Position numbers and translations under genes: made by a program. The notes below the pieces were generated by a model. It saw only the letters and a program-made list of their open reading frames with translations. It did not search any database and was not told the origin of the DNA. This document shows, in pieces, positions 18,892 to 27,500 of a stretch of 64,000 nucleotides of DNA. This DNA is from Aphanizomenon flos-aquae FACHB-1287 (GTDB lineage: Bacteria; Cyanobacteriota; Cyanobacteriia; Cyanobacteriales; Nostocaceae), in NCBI RefSeq assembly GCF_014698755.1, contig NZ_JACJTO010000001.1, positions 159,785 through 223,784 on the forward strand. The letters run 5' to 3'. The stretch's first letter is position 1. Each line of letters opens with the position of its first letter.

Positions 18892-19602
18892 CTAGGATAT
18901 TGTTGCTAATTCAGGAGTTGGACGCTTGCTATTACGGATATTGTGAATCGCGTCAGCATAATCAGGAGCATTGAATACAGCCGAACCTGCTACAATAGCA
19001 TTAGCTCCAGCTTCCAAAACTTGCCAAGTATTATTAGCTTTAAGTCCCCCGTCAACTTCAATCCAAGGATCTAAACCCCGTTCATTGCACATTTGACGCA
19101 ACTTGCGAATTTTAGGAACTACACTAGGGATAAAGCTTTGACCACCGAAACCGGGGTTAACGCTCATAATTAGCACTAAATCGCACAATTCTAGGACATA
19201 TTCGATTAACTCCAAAGGTGTACCGGGGTTCAGTACAACTCCAGCTTTTTTACCGAGTTCTCTGATTTGTCCCAAGGTCCGGTGAAGGTGGGGTGAAGCA
19301 TTGTGTTCTGCGTGGACAGAAATAATATCCGCACCAGCTTTAGCAAAACCTTCTACATACTTTTCTGGTTCCACAATCATCAAGTGGACATCCAGCGGTT
19401 TAGTTGTAACTGGACGAATCGCCTCCACAATCAGAGGACCTATTGTAATATTAGGAACAAAACGTCCGTCCATTACATCAACGTGAATCCAATCTGCTCC
19501 CGCTTTGTCTACGGCGCGAATATCGTCACCCAGACGGCTAAAATCTGCTGATAGGATAGAAGGAGCGATAACTATAGGCTTTTGAGATGAATTTTGGGTC
19601 AT
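18892..19602 (-). CDS. rpe: Ribulose-phosphate 3-epimerase
   Basis: This enzyme interconverts ribulose 5-phosphate and xylulose 5-phosphate in the Calvin and pentose phosphate cycles. In 236 residues it shows the TIM-barrel signature blocks [17 protein letters not shown], the metal-binding [32 protein letters not shown] and VDGGLKANN. The start is ATG at 19602 ([17 protein letters not shown]). It is in the same orientation as rsmH but 178 bases away. Confidence 0.96.
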   Translation of the reverse strand: MTQNSSQKPIVIAPSILSADFSRLGDDIRAVDKAGADWIHVDVMDGRFVPNITIGPLIVEAIRPVTTKPLDVHLMIVEPEKYVEGFAKAGADIISVHAEHNASPHLHRTLGQIRELGKKAGVVLNPGTPLELIEYVLELCDLVLIMSVNPGFGGQSFIPSVVPKIRKLRQMCNERGLDPWIEVDGGLKANNTWQVLEAGANAIVAGSAVFNAPDYADAIHNIRNSKRPTPELATIS

Positions 19603-19809
19603 GGCTAGTGGGTTTTAAGCGTCTTCGTCTGTAGGTATTGTAACAAAATATGGAGAAATTATGAAAAACTAATTTAAAATTCCCATGTTCAGAAAATTTC
19701 CTCTTCCTGAAAATTGAGAAAATCAATTACACAAAAATCTGGACGGAAATCCTTAACTGATAAAGAATTGATCAATAACTAGTATGTGATTAATCCTGTC
19801 CAGACACTT

Positions 19810-21402
19810 ATGAACAAAAATTGGCTAATTTTTTGGAGTTTAGGTTTCTCTTGCTTGACTTTACCGGTCTTTGCTGGTAATAAGCTGGCGAACTTTCTAG
19901 ATACTAACGGTATTGATGCGCTGAAACTACATCAAGCTCCCTATAATTTAACTGGGCGGAAAATTGCCATTGGTCAAGTGGAAATTGGTCGTCCGGGAAT
20001 GTTTGGCTGGGATAAGGCCGTGTCTAAGAATCGGTCTGTATCTCCATTAGCAGTGTTTTTACGCAATGCTCCCGCTAAATCAAATATTGGTGTTGATCCT
20101 CATGCCTATAATGTTTCAGGTGTCATGGTAAGTCAAGATAAGGCTTTTCCCGGTGTCGCACCCAACGCGCGACTATATTCTTCTGCTGTAGGATCGGTAA
20201 AAAAAATAGGACAACCAGAGGAGTGTTTATCAGCACAACACATTGCATTGCAAAATGGTGGTGATGTGCGAGCGATTAATTTTAGTTTTGGTGAACCTCT
20301 TGATCGTGATCCCCGACCAGAAGCTATATTAGATGGTAATGCTTTACTAACATTATGTATTGACTGGTCTAGCAGTGTTCATGATGTTGTGTATAGCATT
20401 GCAGGTAATCAAGGTAAAGGTGGGATTCCCATTCCTACAGATAATTTTAACGCAATTAATGTGGCTTTTTCCTCAGAACAAAAGGGAATTTTTAATAAGG
20501 TTCACGTTTCTAATTTAACAAGTGCAAATCAAGCTATAGAAAATCGTTTAGCTGGTAAAGAATTTAATCTTGCTGGGAGAAGTGCAATTAGTTTAGTTGC
20601 TCCCGGTACTAATCTTCCTTTACTTAATCCTGATGGTAAATTAAATAAATCTACAGGTACGAGTTTTGCTGCACCACAAGTTACTGCTACTGTAGCATTA
20701 TTACAGGAATTTGTAGATAAACAATTGCGAACTAAACAACCACATTGGACTATTAATGCTCGTCGTCATCAAGTTATGAAAGCAATATTGCTCAATTCAG
20801 CCGACAAAATTAAAGATAGTGGTGAAGGTTTACGGTTGGGAATGACGAGAACTTTAATTGATAAACAAAATCTAGATTGGTTAGCAACGGCCGCTTATAA
20901 AAATGCCAAAATTCCTCTAGATGCTCAAATGGGAGCAGGTCATCTAAATGCTTTTCGAGCTTATCAACAATTGAATGGTGGTGAGTGGAAACCTACGTTA
21001 ACAGTTCCGCCAATTGGTTGGGATTATGGGATAATTAATACTAATTCTTCTCAAGAATATGCTTTAGAAAAGAGTTTGAAAAAAAATAGTTTTGTGGCTA
21101 TTACTTTAAGTTGGGATCGTTTGGTAGAATTGAATGATAAAAACAATAATCAGCAATATGATCTAGATGAAACATTTGTAAATAAAGGATTAAATGATCT
21201 TGATGTTTATTTAGTTCAGGAAAATGGCAAAAATGATCAAGTAGTGGTTTGCGCTTCTATGAGTGAACTTGATAGTATTGAACATATTTTTTGCCCAGTC
21301 CCCACTCATGGTAATTATAAAATTCGGGTACAATTTAAGAAACAGATTAATAAACCCACTCAATCTTATGCTTTGGCTTGGTGGACTGTACCGGAAAGAT
21401 GA
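19810..21402 (+). CDS. Secreted subtilase-like (S8) serine peptidase
   Basis: A 530-residue protein from ATG 19810. The frame also opens at GTG 19786, but ATG 19810 gives a clean signal peptide (MNKNWLIFWSLGFSCLTLPVFAG). The subtilase order is visible: first motif KIAIGQVEIGRPG, second motif DPHAYNVSGVM with the histidine, the oxyanion asparagine in SIAGNQGKGG, and nucleophile STGTSFAAPQV. In the first motif the usual aspartate position appears to be glutamate, so activity is uncertain. The C-terminal ~130 residues form an extra domain with Asp/Asn-rich segments (NDKNNNQQYDLDE) that could bind calcium. It is likely exported. Confidence 0.82.
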   Translation: MNKNWLIFWSLGFSCLTLPVFAGNKLANFLDTNGIDALKLHQAPYNLTGRKIAIGQVEIGRPGMFGWDKAVSKNRSVSPLAVFLRNAPAKSNIGVDPHAYNVSGVMVSQDKAFPGVAPNARLYSSAVGSVKKIGQPEECLSAQHIALQNGGDVRAINFSFGEPLDRDPRPEAILDGNALLTLCIDWSSSVHDVVYSIAGNQGKGGIPIPTDNFNAINVAFSSEQKGIFNKVHVSNLTSANQAIENRLAGKEFNLAGRSAISLVAPGTNLPLLNPDGKLNKSTGTSFAAPQVTATVALLQEFVDKQLRTKQPHWTINARRHQVMKAILLNSADKIKDSGEGLRLGMTRTLIDKQNLDWLATAAYKNAKIPLDAQMGAGHLNAFRAYQQLNGGEWKPTLTVPPIGWDYGIINTNSSQEYALEKSLKKNSFVAITLSWDRLVELNDKNNNQQYDLDETFVNKGLNDLDVYLVQENGKNDQVVVCASMSELDSIEHIFCPVPTHGNYKIRVQFKKQINKPTQSYALAWWTVPER

Positions 21403-21447
21403 TATAGCAGATGATAGAGTGAAAATTGTCGGTAAAAGTAAATAAGT

Positions 21448-22218
21448 ATGACAGGAAATATTGATATAAAAACCAGTGATAACAACCTAATTATCGTATT
21501 AGTAGAACCAGCCGGACCATTGAATGTCGGTTCAGTAGCCAGAGTTATGAAAAATTTTGGCCTATCTAAATTAATATTAGTCAATCCTCAATGCGATCGC
21601 TCATCTCTTGATGCTATAAAAATGGCAGTTCATGGCCAAGATATTTTAGAATCTGCTATCATAGTAGATACATTACCACAAGCATTACAAGGCTGTGTCC
21701 GCGCCATTGCCACCATTGGCCGGGATTACAGTGGAGGAATGCCTTTAGAAACTCCCCGTACCGCTTTACCCTGGTTATTAGAGGAAATCCGCAAGCCTGT
21801 AGCCTTAATTTTTGGTAGAGAAGATAGGGGCTTAACCAATGAAGAGTTAAATTATGCCCATAGATTAGTTTTTATTCCTACCAATCCAGAATATCCATCT
21901 TTGAATTTAGCTACAGCGGTTTCTATTTGTTGTTATGAATTGTCACAATCTACAGAGTTATTTATAAATAAAAATATACCCGCTTCAGAAATCGCCCCGT
22001 TAGATGCTATGGAAGCTTACTATCAACAATTAGAGTCTTTATTGCTTTCGATAGGTTATCTTTATCCCCATACCGCAGCTAGTCGTATGGAAAAATTCCG
22101 CTATTTGTATAACCGCGCTTACCTACAAATGGAGGAAGTAGGAATGTTACGCGGGATTTTACGACAGGTAGAATGGGCAATTAATAGGGAAAAACCCGAA
22201 AAACCCGAATCTACCTAG
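21448..22218 (+). CDS. trmJ: tRNA 2'-O-methyltransferase, TrmJ/SpoU family
   Basis: A 256-residue SPOUT-fold RNA methyltransferase. The TrmJ-type blocks are VLVEPAGPLNVGSVARVMKN (18-37), LIFGREDRGLTNEEL and FIPTNPEYPSLNLATAVSIC, which forms the trefoil knot. The C-terminal dimerisation helix is present. TrmJ methylates the ribose at position 32 of tRNAs. It ends 33 bases from the tRNA-Leu gene on the opposite strand. Confidence 0.88.
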   Translation: MTGNIDIKTSDNNLIIVLVEPAGPLNVGSVARVMKNFGLSKLILVNPQCDRSSLDAIKMAVHGQDILESAIIVDTLPQALQGCVRAIATIGRDYSGGMPLETPRTALPWLLEEIRKPVALIFGREDRGLTNEELNYAHRLVFIPTNPEYPSLNLATAVSICCYELSQSTELFINKNIPASEIAPLDAMEAYYQQLESLLLSIGYLYPHTAASRMEKFRYLYNRAYLQMEEVGMLRGILRQVEWAINREKPEKPEST

Positions 22219-22251
22219 AGCTTACTCAACGGTGACAAGCCAAAATTGAAA

Positions 22252-22333
22252 TGCGGAACCCGGGACTTGAACCCGGAAGCCTTGCGGCACTAGAACCTGA
22301 ATCTAGCGCGTCTGCCAATTCCGCCAGTTCCGC
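22252..22333 (-). tRNA. tRNA-Leu (anticodon CAG)
   Basis: On the minus strand the 7-bp acceptor arms GCGGAAC and GTTCCGC pair, the D-arm contains GGCAGACGC, and the anticodon stem CTAGA/TCTAG encloses TTCAGGT. The anticodon CAG is at 22297-22299. A long variable arm (GCCGCAAGGC) marks a class II tRNA, and the T-loop is GGGTTCAAGTCCC. The 82-nt gene lacks an encoded CCA tail, so CCA must be added by the nucleotidyltransferase. It reads CUG codons. Confidence 0.95.
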
Positions 22334-22616
22334 TGGAATTAAATTCTATCTACATTTTCTCATTATTACTTAATCATTTTTACTTGTCAAGAAAAAATTT
22401 GCCAGAATTGGAAACGGGGCAATTTTTAAATTTTGCTCACATTTAGCCAATCCCCATTTTTCCAATCAAGCTGGCATACTGCATGATAGAATCTAACGAC
22501 TTTATGGTATTTGACAACTGAGAAGAAAATCTTCCGGCTTTTGGCTAGAGGATTGTCAACATAGAATCAAAACCAACATCAAACCTTTATAATTACTTAC
22601 TTTTGGAGGTAGGCTT

Positions 22617-23996
22617 ATTAATCCCCCTAGCAGCTTACCAGATGCCAAATCTTCACTAGAAACAGACTCCTCAGTCTTGCAAATCTCTGGAGGGCATCCT
22701 TTGGCGGGTCATGTAACAATTAGCGGGGCTAAGAACTCCGCACTAGTAATCATGGCTGGAACTTTCCTATGTTCCGGCGATTGTCGGATTCGTAACGTTC
22801 CCTTATTAGCGGACGTAAATCGGATGGGGCAAGTTTTATCGGCTTTAGGATTGCGTTTAAATAGAGATGGGGATATTTTAGATGTAGATGCACGAGAAAT
22901 TACTTCATCTAAAGCTCCTTATGAACTAGTTACCCAACTGCGAGCCAGCTTCTTTGCTATTGGTCCAATTTTAGCTCGATTGGGAGTAGCACAAATGCCC
23001 CTACCAGGGGGTTGTGCCATTGGGGCTAGACCCGTAGATTTGCACGTCAGAGGACTGCAAGCCATGGGTGCGGAGGTGCAAATTGAACATGGTATTTGTA
23101 ATGCTCATGTTCCCGGAAATAATGGTAGATTAAGAGGCGCGAAGATATACTTAGATACTCCCAGTGTCGGCGCGACAGAAACCTTGATGATGGCTGCTAC
23201 CCTAGCAGACGGGGAAACTATCATTGATAATGCCGCTAGAGAGCCAGAAGTAGTAGATTTAGCTAACTTCTGTAACTCAATGGGAGCAAAAATTCAAGGC
23301 GCGGGAACAAGTACAATTACTATAGTTGGTGTTTCTAAATTACACTCAACTGATTATACCATTATTCCTGATCGGATTGAGACCGGGACATTTTTAATTG
23401 CTGGAGCAATTACCCGTTCTGAACTGCTTCTATCCCCAGTCGCACCCGCTCATTTAATCCCTGTCATAGCTAAATTGCAGGAAATTGGCGTATCAATTAT
23501 TGAGGAAGCCAAAGACTGTTTACGGATTTTACCAGCGAAAACTCTCAAGGCTATAAATATTGATACCTTGCCCCATCCTGGGTTTCCTACGGATATGCAA
23601 GCGCCTTTTATGGCTTTACTGGCTGTAGCAGAAGGTGACAGTATTATTAATGAATCGGTCTTTGAAAATCGCTTGCGTCACGCCTCCGAGTTGAATCGCT
23701 TGGGTGCTGATATCCGTGTTAAAGGTAATACTGCTTTTGTGCGAGGAGTGCCAATTTTATCGGGCGCGCCAGTCATAGGTACAGATTTAAGAGCTTCCGC
23801 GGCTTTAGTTATAGCAGGATTGGCAGCGACAGGAACAACCACTGTTCAAGGATTGCATCATTTAGATCGAGGTTATGATCGTCTTGATATGAAGTTGCAG
23901 CAATTAGGAGCAAAAATTATCCGTGTGAATGAAGCATCAAAAGATGCAAATTTACTTAGCAATACAACTAATCCTCCAGCCTCAGTTTCTATCTAA
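22617..23996 (+). CDS. murA: UDP-N-acetylglucosamine 1-carboxyvinyltransferase
   Basis: MurA commits UDP-GlcNAc to peptidoglycan by adding enolpyruvate. The conserved blocks [28 protein letters not shown] (with the catalytic cysteine), [15 protein letters not shown] and [16 protein letters not shown] are all present. There is no in-frame ATG. TTG at 22677 would start at LQISGGHP. However, homologous-looking sequence ([10 protein letters not shown]) continues upstream to ATT at 22617, which has a strong GGAGG seven bases before it (22605-22609). I therefore propose the ATT start (459 residues); the TTG start would give 439. Confidence 0.9.
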   Translation: MNPPSSLPDAKSSLETDSSVLQISGGHPLAGHVTISGAKNSALVIMAGTFLCSGDCRIRNVPLLADVNRMGQVLSALGLRLNRDGDILDVDAREITSSKAPYELVTQLRASFFAIGPILARLGVAQMPLPGGCAIGARPVDLHVRGLQAMGAEVQIEHGICNAHVPGNNGRLRGAKIYLDTPSVGATETLMMAATLADGETIIDNAAREPEVVDLANFCNSMGAKIQGAGTSTITIVGVSKLHSTDYTIIPDRIETGTFLIAGAITRSELLLSPVAPAHLIPVIAKLQEIGVSIIEEAKDCLRILPAKTLKAINIDTLPHPGFPTDMQAPFMALLAVAEGDSIINESVFENRLRHASELNRLGADIRVKGNTAFVRGVPILSGAPVIGTDLRASAALVIAGLAATGTTTVQGLHHLDRGYDRLDMKLQQLGAKIIRVNEASKDANLLSNTTNPPASVSI

Positions 23997-24139
23997 AGTT
24001 CGAGGATTTTGTTTTTGTTAACTTAATGGCGATTATTTGGATTTATTGATATCGCCATTAACTTTCTTGAAATTCCCATTAATCTGTAGTAAAATCAATA
24101 TATCGCCATTACTGTAAACAATGGTTATATTTTCAGAAA

Positions 24140-24518
24140 CTCTGGAATAAGCGTACTTACCAAATTCCTAAAATATTTCCTAATCAAAACTTAGACAACT
24201 TAGTAATTTGTGTAACTGGAATTGGTGTTACAAAAGATTTTAATGCTTTAATAGTCAATACACTTTCTGATGTTCAATTACAAGCAAATGGTCAATGTTT
24301 CCCTTTGTATACCTACGAAAAACAAAGCGAACTAGGATAACTATTTGCAACAGCAACCACAGAACAATACACCAAAAAAGAAAACATTCCCGATTAATGA
24401 CCCTAACCATTGGTCAGAAAATCCCCGTTATATAGTGGATTTAGTTAAAAGGATAGTGAGAGTCAGCTTAGAAACCGTGAGAATAGTTAAAAGTTTACCA
24501 GCATTGAATGAGATATAG
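24140..24518 (+). pseudogene. Relic of a type ISP restriction-modification enzyme (C-terminal pieces)
   Basis: From 24140 a frame reads LWNKRTYQIPKIFPNQNLDN, followed by LVICVTGIGVTKDF and GQCFPLYTYEKQ, to a stop at 24338-24340. A second frame then reads NDPNHWSENPRYIVDL and VRVSLETVRIVKSLP to 24518. These match the end of large single-polypeptide type ISP restriction-modification proteins as I remember the family. The N-terminal nuclease, helicase and methylase parts are gone, so this is a decayed remnant. It fills most of the gap between murA and tamB. Confidence 0.6.
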
Positions 24519-24526
24519 CCATTCCC

Positions 24527-27500
24527 TTAAAATCTCTGTTCAAACTCAACCACAGCCCGAGTATCATCTGTTAAATTAGTAGAAGAACGGGCACGAAATT
24601 CATTATTTATGCGGTAATTAAGACCCCATTGTAAAGGATCATCTGCTGTTATAATCTTAATAGTAGAAACGGAAAACTTTGAAGAAAGATCAATTCCTGC
24701 TTCTAAAGCCAATTCCAAAGATGAATTACTTTTCCCTGCTTTCGGTCTTTGGGAAAGAATAGTAGGAAATATCCGCAATTCACTTAAACCAAAAGCATCA
24801 CCAATTTCATTAAATGCACCTTGGAAATTACTAAAAACAGCCGAACCAGCGATATTCATTAAACCCAATTGAATATCACCACGTTCTTTATTATCAATAA
24901 GACCACCTCCTAATAAGGTAACAATTTGTGTTTCTGAACGAGAAGGATTACTTTTTAGTCGTAAATTATCATTGATTTGACTAGCTAAACCATCGATACT
25001 AGCTTCTACTCGAACCGTGTCTAAACCTGATAAACCTGTAGAACCTTGTCTACTAAGATCACTATTTTGAGTAATATCTAGAACTTTAGCAAATAAACGA
25101 ATATCTAAATTAGGGTCACGAGGTTGACGAGGACTAAAAGTAGCGGTATGTTGATAACCACGGGACAAATTTAACTGGGTAGTGAACAAATTTACCGCAC
25201 CTCTGGTTAATTTGATAGTTCCGTCTGGTACGGGGTTAGTTAAAGAACCGTTAACAATTATATCTCCAGAAGCTTGAAAATCAAACACTGGTGGTTTAGA
25301 AATTTGTATATTTTTTCCCAGTGTTAATTTTAAATTATTTAACGTGGTACTTGCATTTTCTGTATCTGTTTTATTTTGATTATTAACTTTAGCAGATGAT
25401 GAATTATTCTCTTCAGGGTCTGGTAAGGATACTTTACCATTAAATAATTCTATATCACCACTAATTATTGGTTTAAGAAGAGAACCAGTAATTTTTAAAT
25501 CACCATTAGCACTTCCTTGATATAATGCTTTCAGGTTTAAAACTAATTGTTGTAAATTAACAGTTAGGGGAGTATCTGTTTTCATGTCTTGACTATTGAA
25601 AATTGGGAGTTCTCCTATAGCTGTGATATTACCAGCACTAAATTGACCTCCAAGACTTTCTACAATCACACTGGTTAAATCAAATTTGGCATTACCCGTC
25701 ACATTAGTTAATTTTTCCGGTAATGCTTGAGCTCTAAATGTAGCATTATCAAGACTAGCAGTTCCTTTAACTAAAGGTTGTTTTTGAGTTCCTCGAACTT
25801 TTAAATCTAATTCTCCCTTTCCATTTTCAAAAGCTATCTCATTAGTAAAGAAATTTAAAAGTGTCAAACCTTCGTTTTTAACTTTAATATCTAAGGTAAT
25901 TTGATTACTGTCTGATTTTTGAATTGCAAAGGGTAATGGGTAGGGAATACTACCATTAATATTTGCAGGTTCAGTACCAACCCCTAGTAACTGACTATCA
26001 AAGTTTAAACGTCCGTTGTTATAACCGAAACTAGCATTAAGTGATTCTATTGATTTTCTATCGATTGTTCCTTCTGTAATGTTTAATACCCCCTTCGCTT
26101 GAGGACTATTGATACTCCCCGCTATTGCTGCGGTAATATTTAATTTACCTGTAATTCCCACGGGGAGTTTTACTAAATTACTTAAGCGTTGAAGGGGAAA
26201 ATTTTCAATACTGAGTTGACCTGATTGTTCTTGACTACCAATATTACCTTTATAGCTAAGTATTGTCTCCTGTGATTGAATTTGTAAAGGTAAAAAACGG
26301 AAAGTTCCTGCTTCAAAACTACCTTTAACTATGACTTTTTCCGCAGCATAAAAGTGGGTTGGTTCTGTTGGTTTCCCCCAAGTAAAGTCTTCTCCTTGGA
26401 GGTTAAATTTTATCCTGGGTTCGTTCGTTGTAGCAGTGTTAATAAATATTCTACCATTCAAAATCCCTTTTAAGTCTCTCAAATCTGGTATAGGTTTAGC
26501 TGCTAACCGTTTTTGCTGTTGACTAGTTAACAGGGCATCAATTTCTGATAACCTTTGGATTTGGGTCAATAAAGGCTCTAAAGGTAATCCTTGGGAGTTG
26601 GTGGTTAAATCCGCAGATTTTCCGTATTTGGGTGCTTTTAAACCCCGTTGGAAGTCTTGAATATCAAAGATTTGAGCGACTGTGAGCAGGTTTTGAATAT
26701 TGCCTTTGTCAATGTTTATTACTGCCCGTAGTTGGGGTTGTTTTACCCACGGTTTAATGATATTCGCGTCCCCGCTGTATCTACTTACACCTCTGCGAAA
26801 GTCGCTATTAATAAAGACTAATGTATTATTATCATAGCGGATTTCAGAAGTAAAGCGATCGCCTTTAATCCGCCCAACTTCTGGTTGTTCAATGGCTATA
26901 TTTGCCTTGGTAGCCAATGTCTGCGAATTAAGTTGCAAATTTGCTGTTAATAATCCTCCCACTCCTCCCGGTCCTAAAGGAATATTAGCTGGTATTTTTA
27001 CATTTAAAGCTGTTAAAGGGAAATTACTTACATTTATATTCCAGTCGGAGTCCGTTGCTGCACCTGATAATAATGCTTGTCGCCACTTAACTAAAAAGGA
27101 TTTAGGACGATTATTACCATCTAAATTAAATTCTATGCGTTCCTTTGTTCCTGCAATATCTAAACTTAACCCTTGACCCAATTTAGAATTAATGTTACCC
27201 GTTAATAACGGCTCAAAAGCAAATTTCTGAACTTGGAAATTCCGTAGCCCCAGCGTACCTGTAATATTTGGTGCGGTTGGTTTTCCTGTCACCTGTCCGT
27301 TAAAATCTAAGCCGCCAGCAATATTCACAGTATCAGGTAATTTAACTGGTAACTGTTGCAGACTATAATTTTTTGCCTGGATATTCAAATTTAATTCAGT
27401 GATTTCTGGGATACTTACCTTTTTAGTATTAGCTAACAAATAACCTTTAGCTTGAAAGTCAGCGTTATTAGAACTATCAATAGTTAGCTTTTCTCCATTC

